Source: Colletotrichum lupini
Lineage: Eukaryota > Ascomycota > Sordariomycetes > Glomerellales > Glomerellaceae
DNA: 64,000 bases
NCBI RefSeq assembly: GCF_023278565.1
Contig: NC_064676.1
Span: forward strand, 3,162,001 to 3,226,000
Direction: 5' to 3'
The notes under the pieces were generated by a model. It made no database searches. It worked only from the letters and a program-made list of their open reading frames with translations, and was not told the DNA's origin. Below are positions 11,733 through 24,100 of this stretch, one piece after another. Numbering within the stretch: the first letter of the stretch is position 1; every line of letters starts with the position of its first letter. Position numbers and translations under genes: made by a program.

Positions 11733-13701
11733 ATGGCCCCAACGTCCAAGGCGCCCGAGTCCGCCTCCCCGACAACGACCGGGCCCGATGGCGACTCGTC
11801 TGTGGATAACATTGCCCAGGTACGTGTGTGTTGTTAATGTTATCCCGTTGCCTACAATTCTGCAAGGCGGTTTGGTTTTGTCTTGGGACCCCGACACAGC
11901 AAGGGGCCTGGGGACACCTGAGCGGATCGCGCTGAAAGGCGCAGAGCCTTAGGCTTAACCGCGGTCCCAAAGGTGGTTTTTTGCCCGTCTTTCTCTGCCT
12001 CGGTCGGTTTACCATCTCCCCTGCGTTTCCCATCCTTCCCTTCTCCGTCTCTCTCTTTCGCAATCTCTCGTTCCGCCCCTAGATGCCTCACTCCGTCTCT
12101 CCTCCCCCAGTCACCTCGCTGAGTACTGCACCATCCGCCTTTGGCAAGCCCGTTGGCAGCTCCGCTGTCCTCCGCTCGTACATACGGAGCGGCTGGGAAC
12201 TTGCCTGGTGGTGCACGCTGTGACTTGCTGCAGAGGAGAGGAGAGGAGGAGAGGGCATGGTGAGGGCAGAAGGGGGTGGCATCGGATGGGAAAACCCCCC
12301 TACCTAGACTGTTCCAGGGCTGACCACGTTCGGGGCACGTTCTAGGCCTACAAGGACCTGCTAAGGTACGCTCATTTGACGAGTATTTTTCCTTCCTGTT
12401 ACTCTGCCCCCCCACTCTCGTCGTCTGCGAGCTCGAGTGTCAGCACCTCTTGTCCTCGCGCCCATGGTGTGAGGGAATGAGACGCCCCTCTCCCTGCTTC
12501 ACTCACCACAATGTTGAGAATGGCATGTTTGCACCCTGAACGAGTCGGAGCTGCCTCCGAAGCTGCAACCCCCTAGGGAGAGCGTATCGCTTCGGATACC
12601 TACAATACGGTACTCAGCAGTCTGGCCCAGCTTTTCCCACGGATCCTGGTGTGGCACAACAGCGGTCGCGGCGCCTGTGCTCACATTCATTCGTTCGTGG
12701 GCAAGACATCACCAAACCTTTCCACCTGGTGCAAATTCCCCTTTTTTGCGAATGGCGTTCTCAGCCTTGGACTCTTCTTGAATTGGTGTCGGATTTTGCT
12801 CGATCCGGCATAGACTCGAAATCTAGCCAGATATTTTTCTTTCCCCGGCTCATAACCGCCGGCATTCTTACATTTTCGGCTCTGCGGGTTCCTGTTCTAG
12901 CGAAGAGGGCCATCCACGACCTAGCATTCCTCTGGTCGCTTTGCCCGCGATAACCTCTATGGGGGATGTCGCATTGAAGCGAGACACGCGATTTTATCGC
13001 TCGATCTGAGGCAGGGTGCTGGACGGGTTGTGGTCCGGCACTCTCCCATTCGCTATTCCAAAAACCCATGTGCGACGATGGCTTTCGGTTACCGCTTCCG
13101 CAGAAAGCCCATATCGTTGAAGTTCTAGACCCTCCCTTTGGCCTAGACTATCCGCTGGCACCGCGAGCCTAGGGACGAATACGGCCTTGAGCATCTTTCA
13201 CCTCCAAGCCTAACGCCCACATCCAGTCTCAGCCCATGAGCACTTCGCGACGCCCGGGACCGTTGTCAGATCACGCCCAAATACTACTGCATCGCCAGAC
13301 TTTAGGGGCTACTGCACTTCCCCTTGCTCCCCGCCGGGGTCTAGCCAAGCGGCAGGACCGAGAAGACGAATTCCCATGTTTCGTTACCCATTGAAATACG
13401 CCCTCGTGACCGCTGTCATACACGCCATTCTTTTGGGGAGAATTTGGGCTAACCGCAAATCGCTTACAGAGGCGAGCAGGCGGCCAGCGCACTGGAGGCC
13501 AACTTGACGAACCTCGAGGGTCGACTTGATGCACTGCTAGCCGCGTTCGAATCGGCTCAAGAGCCCAACGAGGACGGCACTGTGGCACCACCGCCCGGTC
13601 AAGATGCGAAGAAGCCGGACGACACGGTCCTCGCCAAAACCCCCAACTACGGAACCCAGAGCTCCGAGTCCAAGTCTCCCGAAGCGGCGAAGAAAGCCTA
13701 G
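11733..13701 (+). CDS. Small coiled-coil protein with 20-nt microexon
   Basis: Function unknown. Model: join(11733..11819,12346..12365,13470..13701), 112 aa. Exon 1 starts MAPTSKAPESAS and ends DNIAQ before GTACGT. A 20-nt exon flanked by TAG and GTACGC adds AYKDLLR (the last codon is completed by exon 3). Exon 3 continues GEQAASALEANLTNLEGRLD and ends in a polar tail with Pro, Lys and Ser. Residues about 30-62 form a heptad-like helix (AYKDLLR through LDALLAAFES), so a coiled-coil partner protein is likely. The frame closes only when the microexon is included, and the last intron has a clear CTAAC branch site 16-20 nt before CAG. Introns of 526 and 1104 nt are very long for a filamentous fungus. 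Exons 1 and 2 rest on splice logic and frame, not on a recognised family. Confidence 0.68.
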
Positions 13702-16700
13702 ATCCAGATCTACCTTTTTGACGATGCGGCGCCGCCGCCGTCGCCGGCTATTAGGCACTGGTCTGTGGCTGGGTACACACACATTCGACGGCCGCATCGT
13801 GAAAGGGTCAGTCAGCATTTAGTTGCGGTGTCACGAACTCACGGTGCCACGATGTTCTGGACCCGGGACCCATCCCTATTGCATTTGCATTGCATCGTAT
13901 TCTTTGCCCTTTGCGGTTCCGCATGGAAGCGAATTCTGGGGTTTGCGACAAGACCAAAAGGTGGCGAAGAATGGGCGCCTGCATGCCCCAGGCACGACGA
14001 TCCATGTTAGGGATCAGGGTTGCCCTCAACACGTGTATTAGCGGATTTTTCCCTCTTGCCCCCGACCTTGACCTATCATATACATTCTCACCGACCGCAT
14101 CCCGTCGTATATCGCAATGCCCCCATTGATGTATCCGCGCACACGTGGTGACTTTTTCCTCTTTTTCTCTCGGGCTTCACATAGGAGAGGGAGAGGAAGG
14201 TACATGGCATGAACGTCCTTCTTCTTTCTCACAGTACGAATAGGGGATGGGAAGTTATCGAGATTGGGGCAAACCGGGGGGAGGCTAAGGCGAAACTGCG
14301 CGCAGCATTGCCGGATTTAGACGGCTTTTGCCACTCGCTTATTGCTATCTACATGTCCTAGGAACCACTCAACCTTTCTCTCCTTTTTCATCCTTTGAAG
14401 AGGGTCTAGAACTTGGTGATGCATGGATTAAAATGTGATTGAAATGTTTTTAATGTTGTGTCGGTGTGCCTACGGATATAGTGTGGTAGTGCGGTATAGT
14501 GTGTGTGTGTGATTGTCTAGACAGGAGCATAACCTCCTCCCTCACCTCCTTGCTTCCCTTGCACCCCCCGTCCCCGTATGCGTCTCACTCCAAGGGCCAG
14601 AAGGGACTCGGCCGACATGTATGGACGGACGTTCGAACCCCCCTTCCACGCGGAGGAAACCCCCCTCGCAATTCGCAGGGTTATCCGAACGGCGGGGGGA
14701 GGGGACTCCAACGGCCGTTCCTGACACGCAGATCATCGGTCAACGAATGAGAAGTGAGAGACGTGAAGCCGATTTGGGGGTGAATCGACAATGGACTCCC
14801 GATTCAAACGGTGTATAGTCCCAGCCTCCGGATCAAACGCTCCGTTGATGTTGTTGTTGTTTTTGGTGAGATCGTGATGGAGGAGAGAGAGAGAGAGAGA
14901 GAGAGCCCGGCCAGCAGAGTGACGATGGGTTTTGGGCTGGCACGGCTGGAGACGGTCTGTACGTAGATCCTTAGATGTGACGGCGGCTCTAACTTGTGCT
15001 GGTGTACCCATGCATATGTATTCGTATGTGTGTATTTTGGGTGCCCATTACCGTTCCCCGGCCCAATCGGGTGTGATAAGTGACATTGGGTATCAAGTTA
15101 TGTTGCGGGTGGGTTTGCTTTCCTGATGTGCTTGTTTACTTTTCCTCCCCGTTGAGGAGGCTACTGGCTCCCTTTTGCCCCCTTGATGATGGTAATGGGA
15201 CAGTTTTGATAGCTCTCGGCCGTAAATATATCATTGTACAGAAACAAGGATGTGAAGTGTAAAATTGGGTTGTCTGGGTAGAAAGACTAGAAGTGTTACA
15301 AGCCTTTCCCATGCTTTTCGTCTTCAATAGCGTCACGTTGTACTCCGTAGATTTAACCGTTTACCATACAAAGGGCTCTTATACTCGCGGATATTCTCGC
15401 AGCGGCGTCGGAATAAGGGTAGTGATGATAGCGGAGACGTCCATGGATCATCATGGATTGGGCGGTAAACGGCGGTAACGTTGATTGACGGGGGGGAGTA
15501 AGAGAAGGAAGGGAAAAAACCTAGTCAGCCTCGTTGAAGAACAATTGTTGACACCATCTACCGGCCCTGTAAAGAGATTTTTTTTCCCCCTTGTCTCATA
15601 ATGCTGATGTCAATCTTGCATTCAAACGTCTTTTGCGGAGTGTGTTCATGTCACATCGTCCTGTTGGTAAAACTTTCAACGAAATTCGGGGCAGAAATTT
15701 TGCTCATGGTTGTTTGCAAGGAGTTCCCTTTTGACATTTGAGCCTTCTATCTTAGGTAGGCACACTGCGCGCAAGACATGAGATATAGAATGATGTGGAA
15801 AAGAAATACAATGACTTGGCCACGTGGAAAGTTCACCAGGGCCGAGATGGCTTCTCAAGAGTAGGAAGAATGCAAGAGATAGTCTTAGGGGGGATCGTAC
15901 AAGAGGGCAAGTTAGATAACCCAAGATGTCATGATACCCCATCAAGAACAGAACAAACAGCCAGCTGCATATCTCCTTGAAGAAGAAATCATCACGTAGC
16001 CGTCTCACAAACTTCGAGTGTCACAGAGGGGAGCAATACAAGTCTGGGTATCCAGCCCGACCAAGTCGATCGGGCCTCTTTAATATCAAACGATGTAAAG
16101 TCTTCTGTCCCAACCCTATACCCAATAGACGCCCTTGTTGCTAGTACCTTGATCTCATTGATGATGAAAATTCCCAGATCCACCTCTCTTTGGCCCTGGC
16201 TATTGACCTTCTATGCTTATTCCCAAGGAGACCAATGTCGTGGCCAGAGTCATCGACCTCAACTACTGACGCCCCCAAGAAGAAGAAAGCACAAAGCATA
16301 GCCGTCTCATGTACTGGCTGTGTGGTAGGTGTGTTTCTCCTTGTCAAGCCTGAGCAATAAATGTAAAACTACAATGGGAAGGTTAACAAACGGTAGAGAA
16401 GGGCGACAGCGTTGACACCCTGCACTTTGCCCCTTTGCCCCTTTGATGATGATGAAAAAAGTCAAAAAAACGAAAACTCCCCAACGGCCTTCAGAGCCCA
16501 AATGTTGCCCTGCCTGGCCCTTCTGTATGCAAAGCCCATCTTGGAAATTCCTCCCGTGAATCAACCCACAAGCCTAGCTGCTCTCTCTATGTGGGCGAAA
16601 GTTGCTGCACACGAACCCACTATGTGAAATCTCGAAAGCTGCTTTGCTCTTCTATGTTGAGAAGCTTTCAGCCACTAAAAGGGGGGCGAACGGGCTGTAT

Positions 16701-16940
16701 CGTATGTGATTTGGTGTATGTGTAAGAGTGTCGAGTGAAAGGTAGGATGGGGAAGCGACGATGTGCGTGTTGTATCCATCAATGATCTTGTATCTCTTGG
16801 GGTATTTCATCGAAAACGATGTCAGTCGAATGTGGTTTACTCGGGGTTCCACTTGCGTTTTTTCTGAGCCTGTCCCTGCACATCCCAGTTAGGAACTATG
16901 TGACCTCAGTAGTAGCTGCGCGCACGAACAAGAAACCAAG
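13702..16940. other. 3.2-kb intergenic region
   Basis: No supported gene. The region lies between the 3' end of the small-protein gene and the 3' end of the minus-strand histidine kinase gene, so it mainly holds two 3' untranslated regions. It contains a (GA)n run and poly-T/poly-G patches but no motif-bearing frame. Confidence 0.5.
14883..14905. repeat. (GA)n microsatellite
   Basis: Uninterrupted GA dinucleotide run of 23 nt. Confidence 0.9.
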
Positions 16941-19900
16941 TTAGCTTGTAAGGCTGCGCGAGTCGGAAAGGCCTTTACGTGCCCTAGAGATGGGGTCTTC
17001 CTGGTCTGCCGTTGCCACTGCTGGGCTGGCTGGACTGGGTCCCATGATTGGTTCCTTTGAAGTGAAGGATCGGGTCTCCAGAGGCGGGCGAAGATGAGAC
17101 TGAGGATGCTCGTTGGAGCTTGCCTTGACTCTCGACTGCTGAGCCATATCCCTCTCCCGATTCTTCTCCAGGAGCTGACCGCCGAGGGTCGCACACTTGA
17201 GAATGGTCTGGATCAGGTGGTTCTGCTGCAGAGGCTTCGACAAGTACTCGTCCATCTGTGCCTGGATGCATTTCTCGCGATCACCCATCATGGCGTGGGC
17301 CGTCAAAGCAATAATGGGAGTACGATGCGAGCCCAGGCTGCGCTCGTACTCACGAATCTTGCCTGTTGCCTCAAAACCGCCCTGTTGGGAGTGAGATTAG
17401 CTTGCTATCAAAGATGGTCAAGTGGTAATAGAAATTCCGGGACTCACCATGATTGGCATCTGAACATCCATGAGAATAACGTCAAACTTCTTCGCCTTGA
17501 TGGCCTCAACAGCCTCGAGACCGTTGCCAACAACTGTAACCACGTGGTGGTACTTTTCGAGAATCTTAACAGCAAGTCTCTGGTTGACCCGGTTGTCTTC
17601 CGCGAGAAGAATCTCGAACGATTTGGTGTTGTCGGCCAGAGACGGGGTCGCGCGGTTCTCGAGAGCAGGAATCATGCCGTTGCCGAGATCCACAGCAGTG
17701 CAGGGTGTCGTCATGTATGATGTGATACCCAAGTCCAGGCATGACTTGAGGTTCACGTGAACGACAGGCGCCAGAAGAACGATGGGTAGGTACTTGAAGT
17801 CGTCCACGGATCTGAGCCTCCTGGCGGTATCGATGGAGTCGACAATAATGACATCGTACGGCATCGCCTGAGCGTCGCGAACGCTGGTGAGGATGGGGTT
17901 CTTCTCCGACTCGACAACAACGGGCTTGAGGCCAATCAAAGACAGCATTGTCTCGATCTGCTCTCCGTAGCCAGATTGCGACTTGTCGACAAAGAGAACC
18001 TCGTGACCCTTGTACGGCTTGATTTGCTTCTCGATGATCTCGACGCCGAGATCCGACAAGCGCACTCGACACGTAAAGTGGAACTCACTGCCTTGACCAT
18101 GTTGGCTCTTAACCCACAAGTCGCCGCCCATGAGCTTAACAAGGCGCTTCGAGATTGACAGTCCGAGACCGGTTCCGCCAAACTTTCTTGTCATTGAGCC
18201 GTCGGCCTGTTGGAAAGTGTCGAAAATGAGGTCAAGCTTATCCGCGGCAATGCCAATACCTGTGTCCGTAACGATGAATTCGATAGCGTACTGGTCAGGA
18301 CCGCATGCCCAAACAACAGGATCGGCCTTCTTAATAGTCAGACTGACTTCGCCGTGTTCCGTGAATTTGATGGCGTTTCCGACCAGGTTCAGAATAATCT
18401 GCCTAAGACGGAATGAATCTCCAATGACGTGATCCGGCACGGAGCTGTCGACACGGTAGGTGAGGTCGAGGAACTTCTCGTTTGCCTTGACTGCCAGTGT
18501 TTTGAGAGCATTGAATACCGTTCCTCGCAAAGTGTACGGGATCTCTTCTATAACCATCCTGCGTGCTTCAATCTTGGACAAATCTAGAATGTCGTCAATG
18601 ATGGTGAGTAGACTGTTCGCCAGACTGTTAACAATATTCAACATCTCTCGCTGATATTGTGTCAAGTCCGTGTCTAGCGTCAGCTGCGTCATGCCGATAA
18701 TACCGTTCATGGGTGTACGAATTTCGTGAGACATATTTGCCAGGAACTCGGATTTCGTTTTGTTGGCCAGCTCTGCCGCCTCACGAGCCTGTGTATTCCT
18801 CTGGATACTGTCCCGTAGATTGGACACCATCTGATTGATCTTTCGTTTGAGTTCGTCCATTTCGCCCGAAGCTTCCACTTCGACAAGTTTCGTGAAGTCT
18901 CCGTCTGTTGCCAAGTTCGTAATGTCTGAAAATGCACGCACTTGAGTTGTCTAATGAAGCAGTCAGTCGTCGGTTCTGTAACACAAAGACCCAATGTCGT
19001 AGACTGCTCCGCACTTACCAAATTACTAGCCATGGTATTCACATCAGTCGTGATCTCGCGCCAACGACCCTTCAAGCCGGCAGGATCTGCTTGCGCGCCC
19101 ATCTTGCCGTCGACACCGACGTCTCTGGCCACTCTTTGCACTTCATTACAGAAATTGGAAAGCCTGTCAACCATGTTGTTTATCGTTTCTTTAAGGACGA
19201 GTATTTCTCCTTGGGCTTCAACCTCAATCTTCTGGCTCATGTCGCCATTGGCAATGGCTTGGGTGACGGTCGAGATACTGCGGACCTGTATCGTAAGATT
19301 TGAGGCCATGGTGTTGACATTTTCGGTGAGATCCTTCCATTTGCCTTCCACGTTGTCGACCTGGGCTTGTCCGCCGAGCGTGCCGTCAGTGCCGACTTCC
19401 CTGGCGACCTTGCTAACCTCAAAGGCGAAAGTGCCGAGGCGGTCCACCATGGTGTTGATAGTATTCTTCAGATCGAGAATTTCACCTCGGACGGGTACTC
19501 TTATCTTCTCCGTAAGGTCGCCGTTCGCCACAGCCGTTGTGACCTTGGCAATTGCGCGCACTTGTGTCGTTAAGTTCATGGCCATGCCGTTGACGTTCTC
19601 GGTGAGATCTCTCCAGGTTCCTTCGACATCATGAACAGTGGCTTGGCCACCAAGCCTGCCTTCCGTTCCTACCTCTCGGGCAATCTTGGTCACCTCGCGG
19701 GCAAATTGCTGGAGTTGCTTCACCATGGAGTTGATAGTAGACTTGAGATCAAAGATTTCTCCCCTGCAATCCGCTTGTACGTTTTGTGTAAGGTCGCCCT
19801 TGGCCACAGCAGTTGTTACCTTGATGATGTCTCGTACTTGTGTCGTTAAGTTGTTTGCCATTGCGTTGACGTTGACCGTTAGTTCATTCCACATGCCTTT

Positions 19901-21100
19901 GACTCCCTCGACGTCGGCTTGGCCACCAAGGATACCTTCAGTTCCTACATCGCGAGCTACTCGAGTGACTTCGGAGGCAAATGTTCTCAGTTGGTCTACC
20001 ATGGTGTTGATCGTTTGTTGCAGTTGCAGGATTTCTCCTCTGGCGGGGCGTTCGATCTTCTTGGTCAGGTCACCGTGGGCGACAGCAGTGGTTACCGATG
20101 CGATTTCTCGCACTGCGGGTTGTTAGTAGGGTTCAAGATTGCGGTTTGCGCGTAGTTACTTGCCTTGATCTGTGAGATTTTGGGCCATAACGTTGACTGG
20201 AATAATTGGTTAGCAGAGAGACTCAATCAAAATCATGGGCCACAATCTAGGCGCACCATTGTCCGTCAACTCCTTCCAAGTACCGTCGACACCCTCGATG
20301 CGAGCCTGTCCGCCGAGCAAACCCTCGGTTCCGACCTCGCGGGCGACGCGGGAGACTTCGCTTGAGAAAACCTGTAGCTGATCCATCATAGTGTTGATTG
20401 TCCGTTTAAACGTGGTAATTTCAGGGTCCATTTCGACGGTGTTCATGCGGACCTTCTTGGAAAGGTCTCCGCGCGCAACGGCTGTGACGATCTCACCAAT
20501 CTCTCGCAGGGCTTTCTGGAAGGCCTCGTTCGCCTTTTGGTGCTTCCATAGTTCCCGCTCCAGAGTCGCAACTCTCTCTTGTTCGATCTTGAAGAAAGCC
20601 TGTTCCTGGAGTTCCTTTTGCTCAAGGAGCTGGGCGGACACGCTGCTGATTTCCTGTCTTGCGCTAGAAATTCCTTTCTCCTGGTCAAGTACCTTCTCTT
20701 GCAAGCTCTCCAAGGCTTCGTCAGTCAGCGGGCTGTCTGCGAGGCTCGGATCGGCTGTGGCGGTACCTTCGCGTTGGAACTTGGTGGGCCCGGCGGCAAC
20801 AGTGCGGCTGTTGGAGGATGATGGTGATGCGCCGTCGGAATCGTCGCCAAAGAGGGAACCGTGGACTTCGTTGGGCGTTTCCGGGAAAGCTACAGAGGCG
20901 TGGGCTCGACTCTCGAGCTTTTCGATTCTTTGGGCAAGCTTGGCAAGCTCGTTCTCGAGGCTTCGCTTGGCGGGGGTATCTCGACCTGGGAGCTCGATCC
21001 GCGCATCAACCTTGAAGGGAAGGGACATTGGCGTCGTGCCATCAGCGGCAAGGGATTGCACAATGGCCGCGGCAGCGGCCAATGCTGAGTCGTCGACCAT
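16941..21100 (-). CDS. nik1/os-1: Group III hybrid histidine kinase (osmosensor)
   Basis: Cytosolic hybrid histidine kinase that feeds the HOG osmostress MAPK pathway; this family is the known target of phenylpyrrole and dicarboximide fungicide action. Model: complement(join(16941..17381,17448..18950,19019..20112,20164..20196,20257..21100)), 1304 aa, typical of the family. There is no transmembrane segment. After an N-terminal coiled coil come six HAMP units (about 196-713), each starting near a V-T-x-A-V/I-x-x-GD(L/M/F) pattern. Then follow the H-box ([15 protein letters not shown], His732), the HATPase with N box ([10 protein letters not shown]), G1 (DTGIG, 886-890) and G2 (GGTGLGLSI), and a receiver domain with acidic pair ED in LLAEDN and phospho-acceptor Asp1152 in ILMDVQMP. 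The last exon completes the receiver ([15 protein letters not shown]) and adds a low-complexity tail. Intron 2 (20113-20163) has a GC donor (AAG/GCAAGT); only this splice keeps the HAMP repeat in frame. Confidence 0.97.
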
Positions 21101-24100
21101 GTTGAATTATTGTCTGTGGGTTGAATCTGCAAGCAGAGCAGAGAAGACGCTGCTTGTGATGTTGTGAGGCGGGGTTCGTGGGTGGTTGAAAATATGTAGG
21201 CCGAGGCTGGAGAGTTTGGACGGGAAACGGCGGGCGGGTATAGATCAAGAAGAGTTGTGGTCAACCAGCAGCATATTAGCTCAGTGAAGGCCTGGAACCA
21301 ATGTGAATATCGAAAACCGGTAGCTGTTGGTCAGATGCCAAGTCGTTCAACACTCGCTCGAATCTCGTCGACCCGATGTGTCAAAGACGATGGTGCTCCT
21401 GTCTTTTTTTTCTTCTGCGGAGCGAAGGTGATTTGGGGGGAAGTTGGGAAGGGGAGGGAGTAAAGAAGAGGTGGTGTTGGTGGGTTGGCAATATGAAGCA
21501 AGAGGATGAGGAGAGAAAAAAAAAGCAACGAGGCGAGCAAATAGCGAGGAGACACGCCCCGAAAGTGGTCAGGCGGATAAGGTAGGACGAGTGAGCTACT
21601 AGAGGCTAGAGGTCGCAAAAGAGCAGAACAGAGCGAGAGTGAAGAACTACTACGAAGGAAGTACAGCGCTCTGGAGTATTCGTAGGTGAAGAGGAGATAA
21701 GGCGGAACATGAAGTACCTTGGACCGGGGGTTGGACGGATACCACAGCGGGTTAAGGAGGGCACGAGTAGGGACTGGGGTGGGATGGGACGGCGAGGGGG
21801 GATGCTTGGGAGCAGAGGTGGGGAGCAAGATTGGTCGACGAGGCGAACGGTGAATTGGTCGTAGGACGAATGGTCCTTCTGGCGCAACACTTGGTTTTTC
21901 CCTTCTCCCGCTCACTGCTGTTTCCCCTTTGCATGATTGGCGCTATTTGGTTAACATGTCGCTGGTTGGATACTGAACGTTCAGGGAGAGAGAGATTCAT
22001 CGGCACCGTCTCCGTGTGTACATCGCCATCAGGTAGGTGGATTGATAGGCTGATAGGGTAGACACGTAGTCGGTACTCGGGATGCGCATCGAAAATCGTT
22101 GCATCAAGATGTAGATTCTACGCCTAGACGGTGAGCTGCAGTACGCCTGGGATCACCAAAGATGGAGGAGAGGCTCCCCCGTACTCGGTACCTCGTGGAG
22201 CAGGTACTTGAGAAATACATCTGAAGGCTTGAGGGTGCGAGATGGGGCAAAGAGACGGCGCTAGTATAAGTCGGTCCAGCCTTGCGTGTACTTTGTGCCG
22301 CCAGAGTTGCGGCAAGAGGTACATGCTGAGTCAAGTAAATCCCGGCAGCACCCAAGAGGTTCCCGGCGAATGAGACGGGCCTATGTGGGGCAGTTTTCCG
22401 TCAGGGGGGCCACGAAGGACTCTCTCGCGCAAAGCAATTCGCTCCTCCAGCCCGCGGCCGACATGGAATACGAATGGTGATCGGTCGACCATCTTTCCTA
22501 ACCCAGCGCAAGCGTCGACGCCCCAAAGGGGATTGTCAGAGGTCGACGGTGTGCTTGTCCCAGGTCGTAGGCAATTTCAGTGATGAACATTGGCTTGAAT
22601 GGCTGTTGTGCCCCTCCTCCTCCAAGCCCGGCTTGTCTTTCGCAACGTCAGTGGGAGGATGAACAAGTATCTCAAGGTACCTACACCTACCCAGGTCAAG
22701 GGATAGGTAAGGTAATGCCTCGTACGCTCCCCGTGGGCATTGGACATGCTCTCTCTATCCGTCCTTCTCTCACCTCTCATCTATCACTTGATTGATGGGC
22801 AACACTGCCTCGCTGCGTCTCATCGGTCTCTACGGAGTGACCATATTCCATTCGCCGTAATCAATAGCCAATGCCTGTGTGTCTGCCTTCTCGCCCAGTC
22901 CGTTCACACGTCTATCACAGACACTAGGAACCGTCGATGCACAAGACAGATTCAACAGCCCATCCGTGCATCTCAAAGTTCCGTGACCACCGCCTTTCCA
23001 CCGTCCTTTCGCTCCCCTAGGCTCTGGGTACCTTACTGACAGGAATGATATGGGGGCCAGACTAACCGGAACTACCTTAGTCCAGACGGTCGGAATGAGT
23101 CTACTCCTCGTCTGGCGATTCTGCCGTTTGGAGTCCACGCATTCGGCCATGTCGACCGTTGCCGCCACCTGACCACCTAGCTGAGGCGGCTTGCCTGATA
23201 TCTCATCTCGCAGTCTTCGTATCCCGTCAACCTCGAGCCGAAGGACTTCCGCATGTTTCACTACATGTATCTGTACGCAGTCAAGCAGTACCCGTGCCCA
23301 GCCTCCCATATCTGCTAGGCGAGAGACAAAAAAGAGCCGTATCGTAAGGGAGATACGTGCTAATGGCGTACCCGTTCTTCGTACACTACACTATCACACC
23401 CAACCACATACACACTGTAGAGGTCTGCAGGGATGCAGAAGTGCTAATTGCTACTCCCTCGACCCTGGTCTGTCAGCGCGTGTTCTCCTGTGGCCTACCT
23501 GCAAAGTAACGACAGACTTGGTGCCTATCCGTGGACTGTACGGATATAGTCCTGTGGCTTGTGGCTGTTTGGGCACTTACAGCAACGCTCCCGAGGCGGC
23601 CTAGCGCTGCGTGCTGGACGGATGTGACGGGCGTGACAGGCTAGAACCGTTTTCTTTCGCGATTGGTGTGGGGAAAACCAACGCATATGCCCACGGTGGA
23701 GAACCTGGTTGGATGGATGCTTGCTTGAAAGTTGAGGTGACTTTCTTCTCCTTCCACAAAAAAGTTGCGCCTCGGTTTTCACGGAATAGGGGTCTTAAGA
23801 CTGAGCAGACAAAACACCACTTGGTGCTTCTCTCCAGACTTCCTGAGACCCTCTCCAAGGTTGACGTCGTCCCTCGTGCTGCCACACCACGAGGGTACCA
23901 TGGGTATCCGTACGGTGTACGGAGTATCCAACGAGTTTTCGGAGCTGGAGCACCGGCGATTGGTAGCGACGATGGTCTCCGTGTGGAATCGCAGGGTAGT
24001 ATTTCTCAGCTAGGTGACGGCGGGAGGCTCCTGGCCGCCCCCATCCACGATTTGACCCGACTCCCATGGCCACCAACAGCGTTGCTTTGCATTCCCTTCT

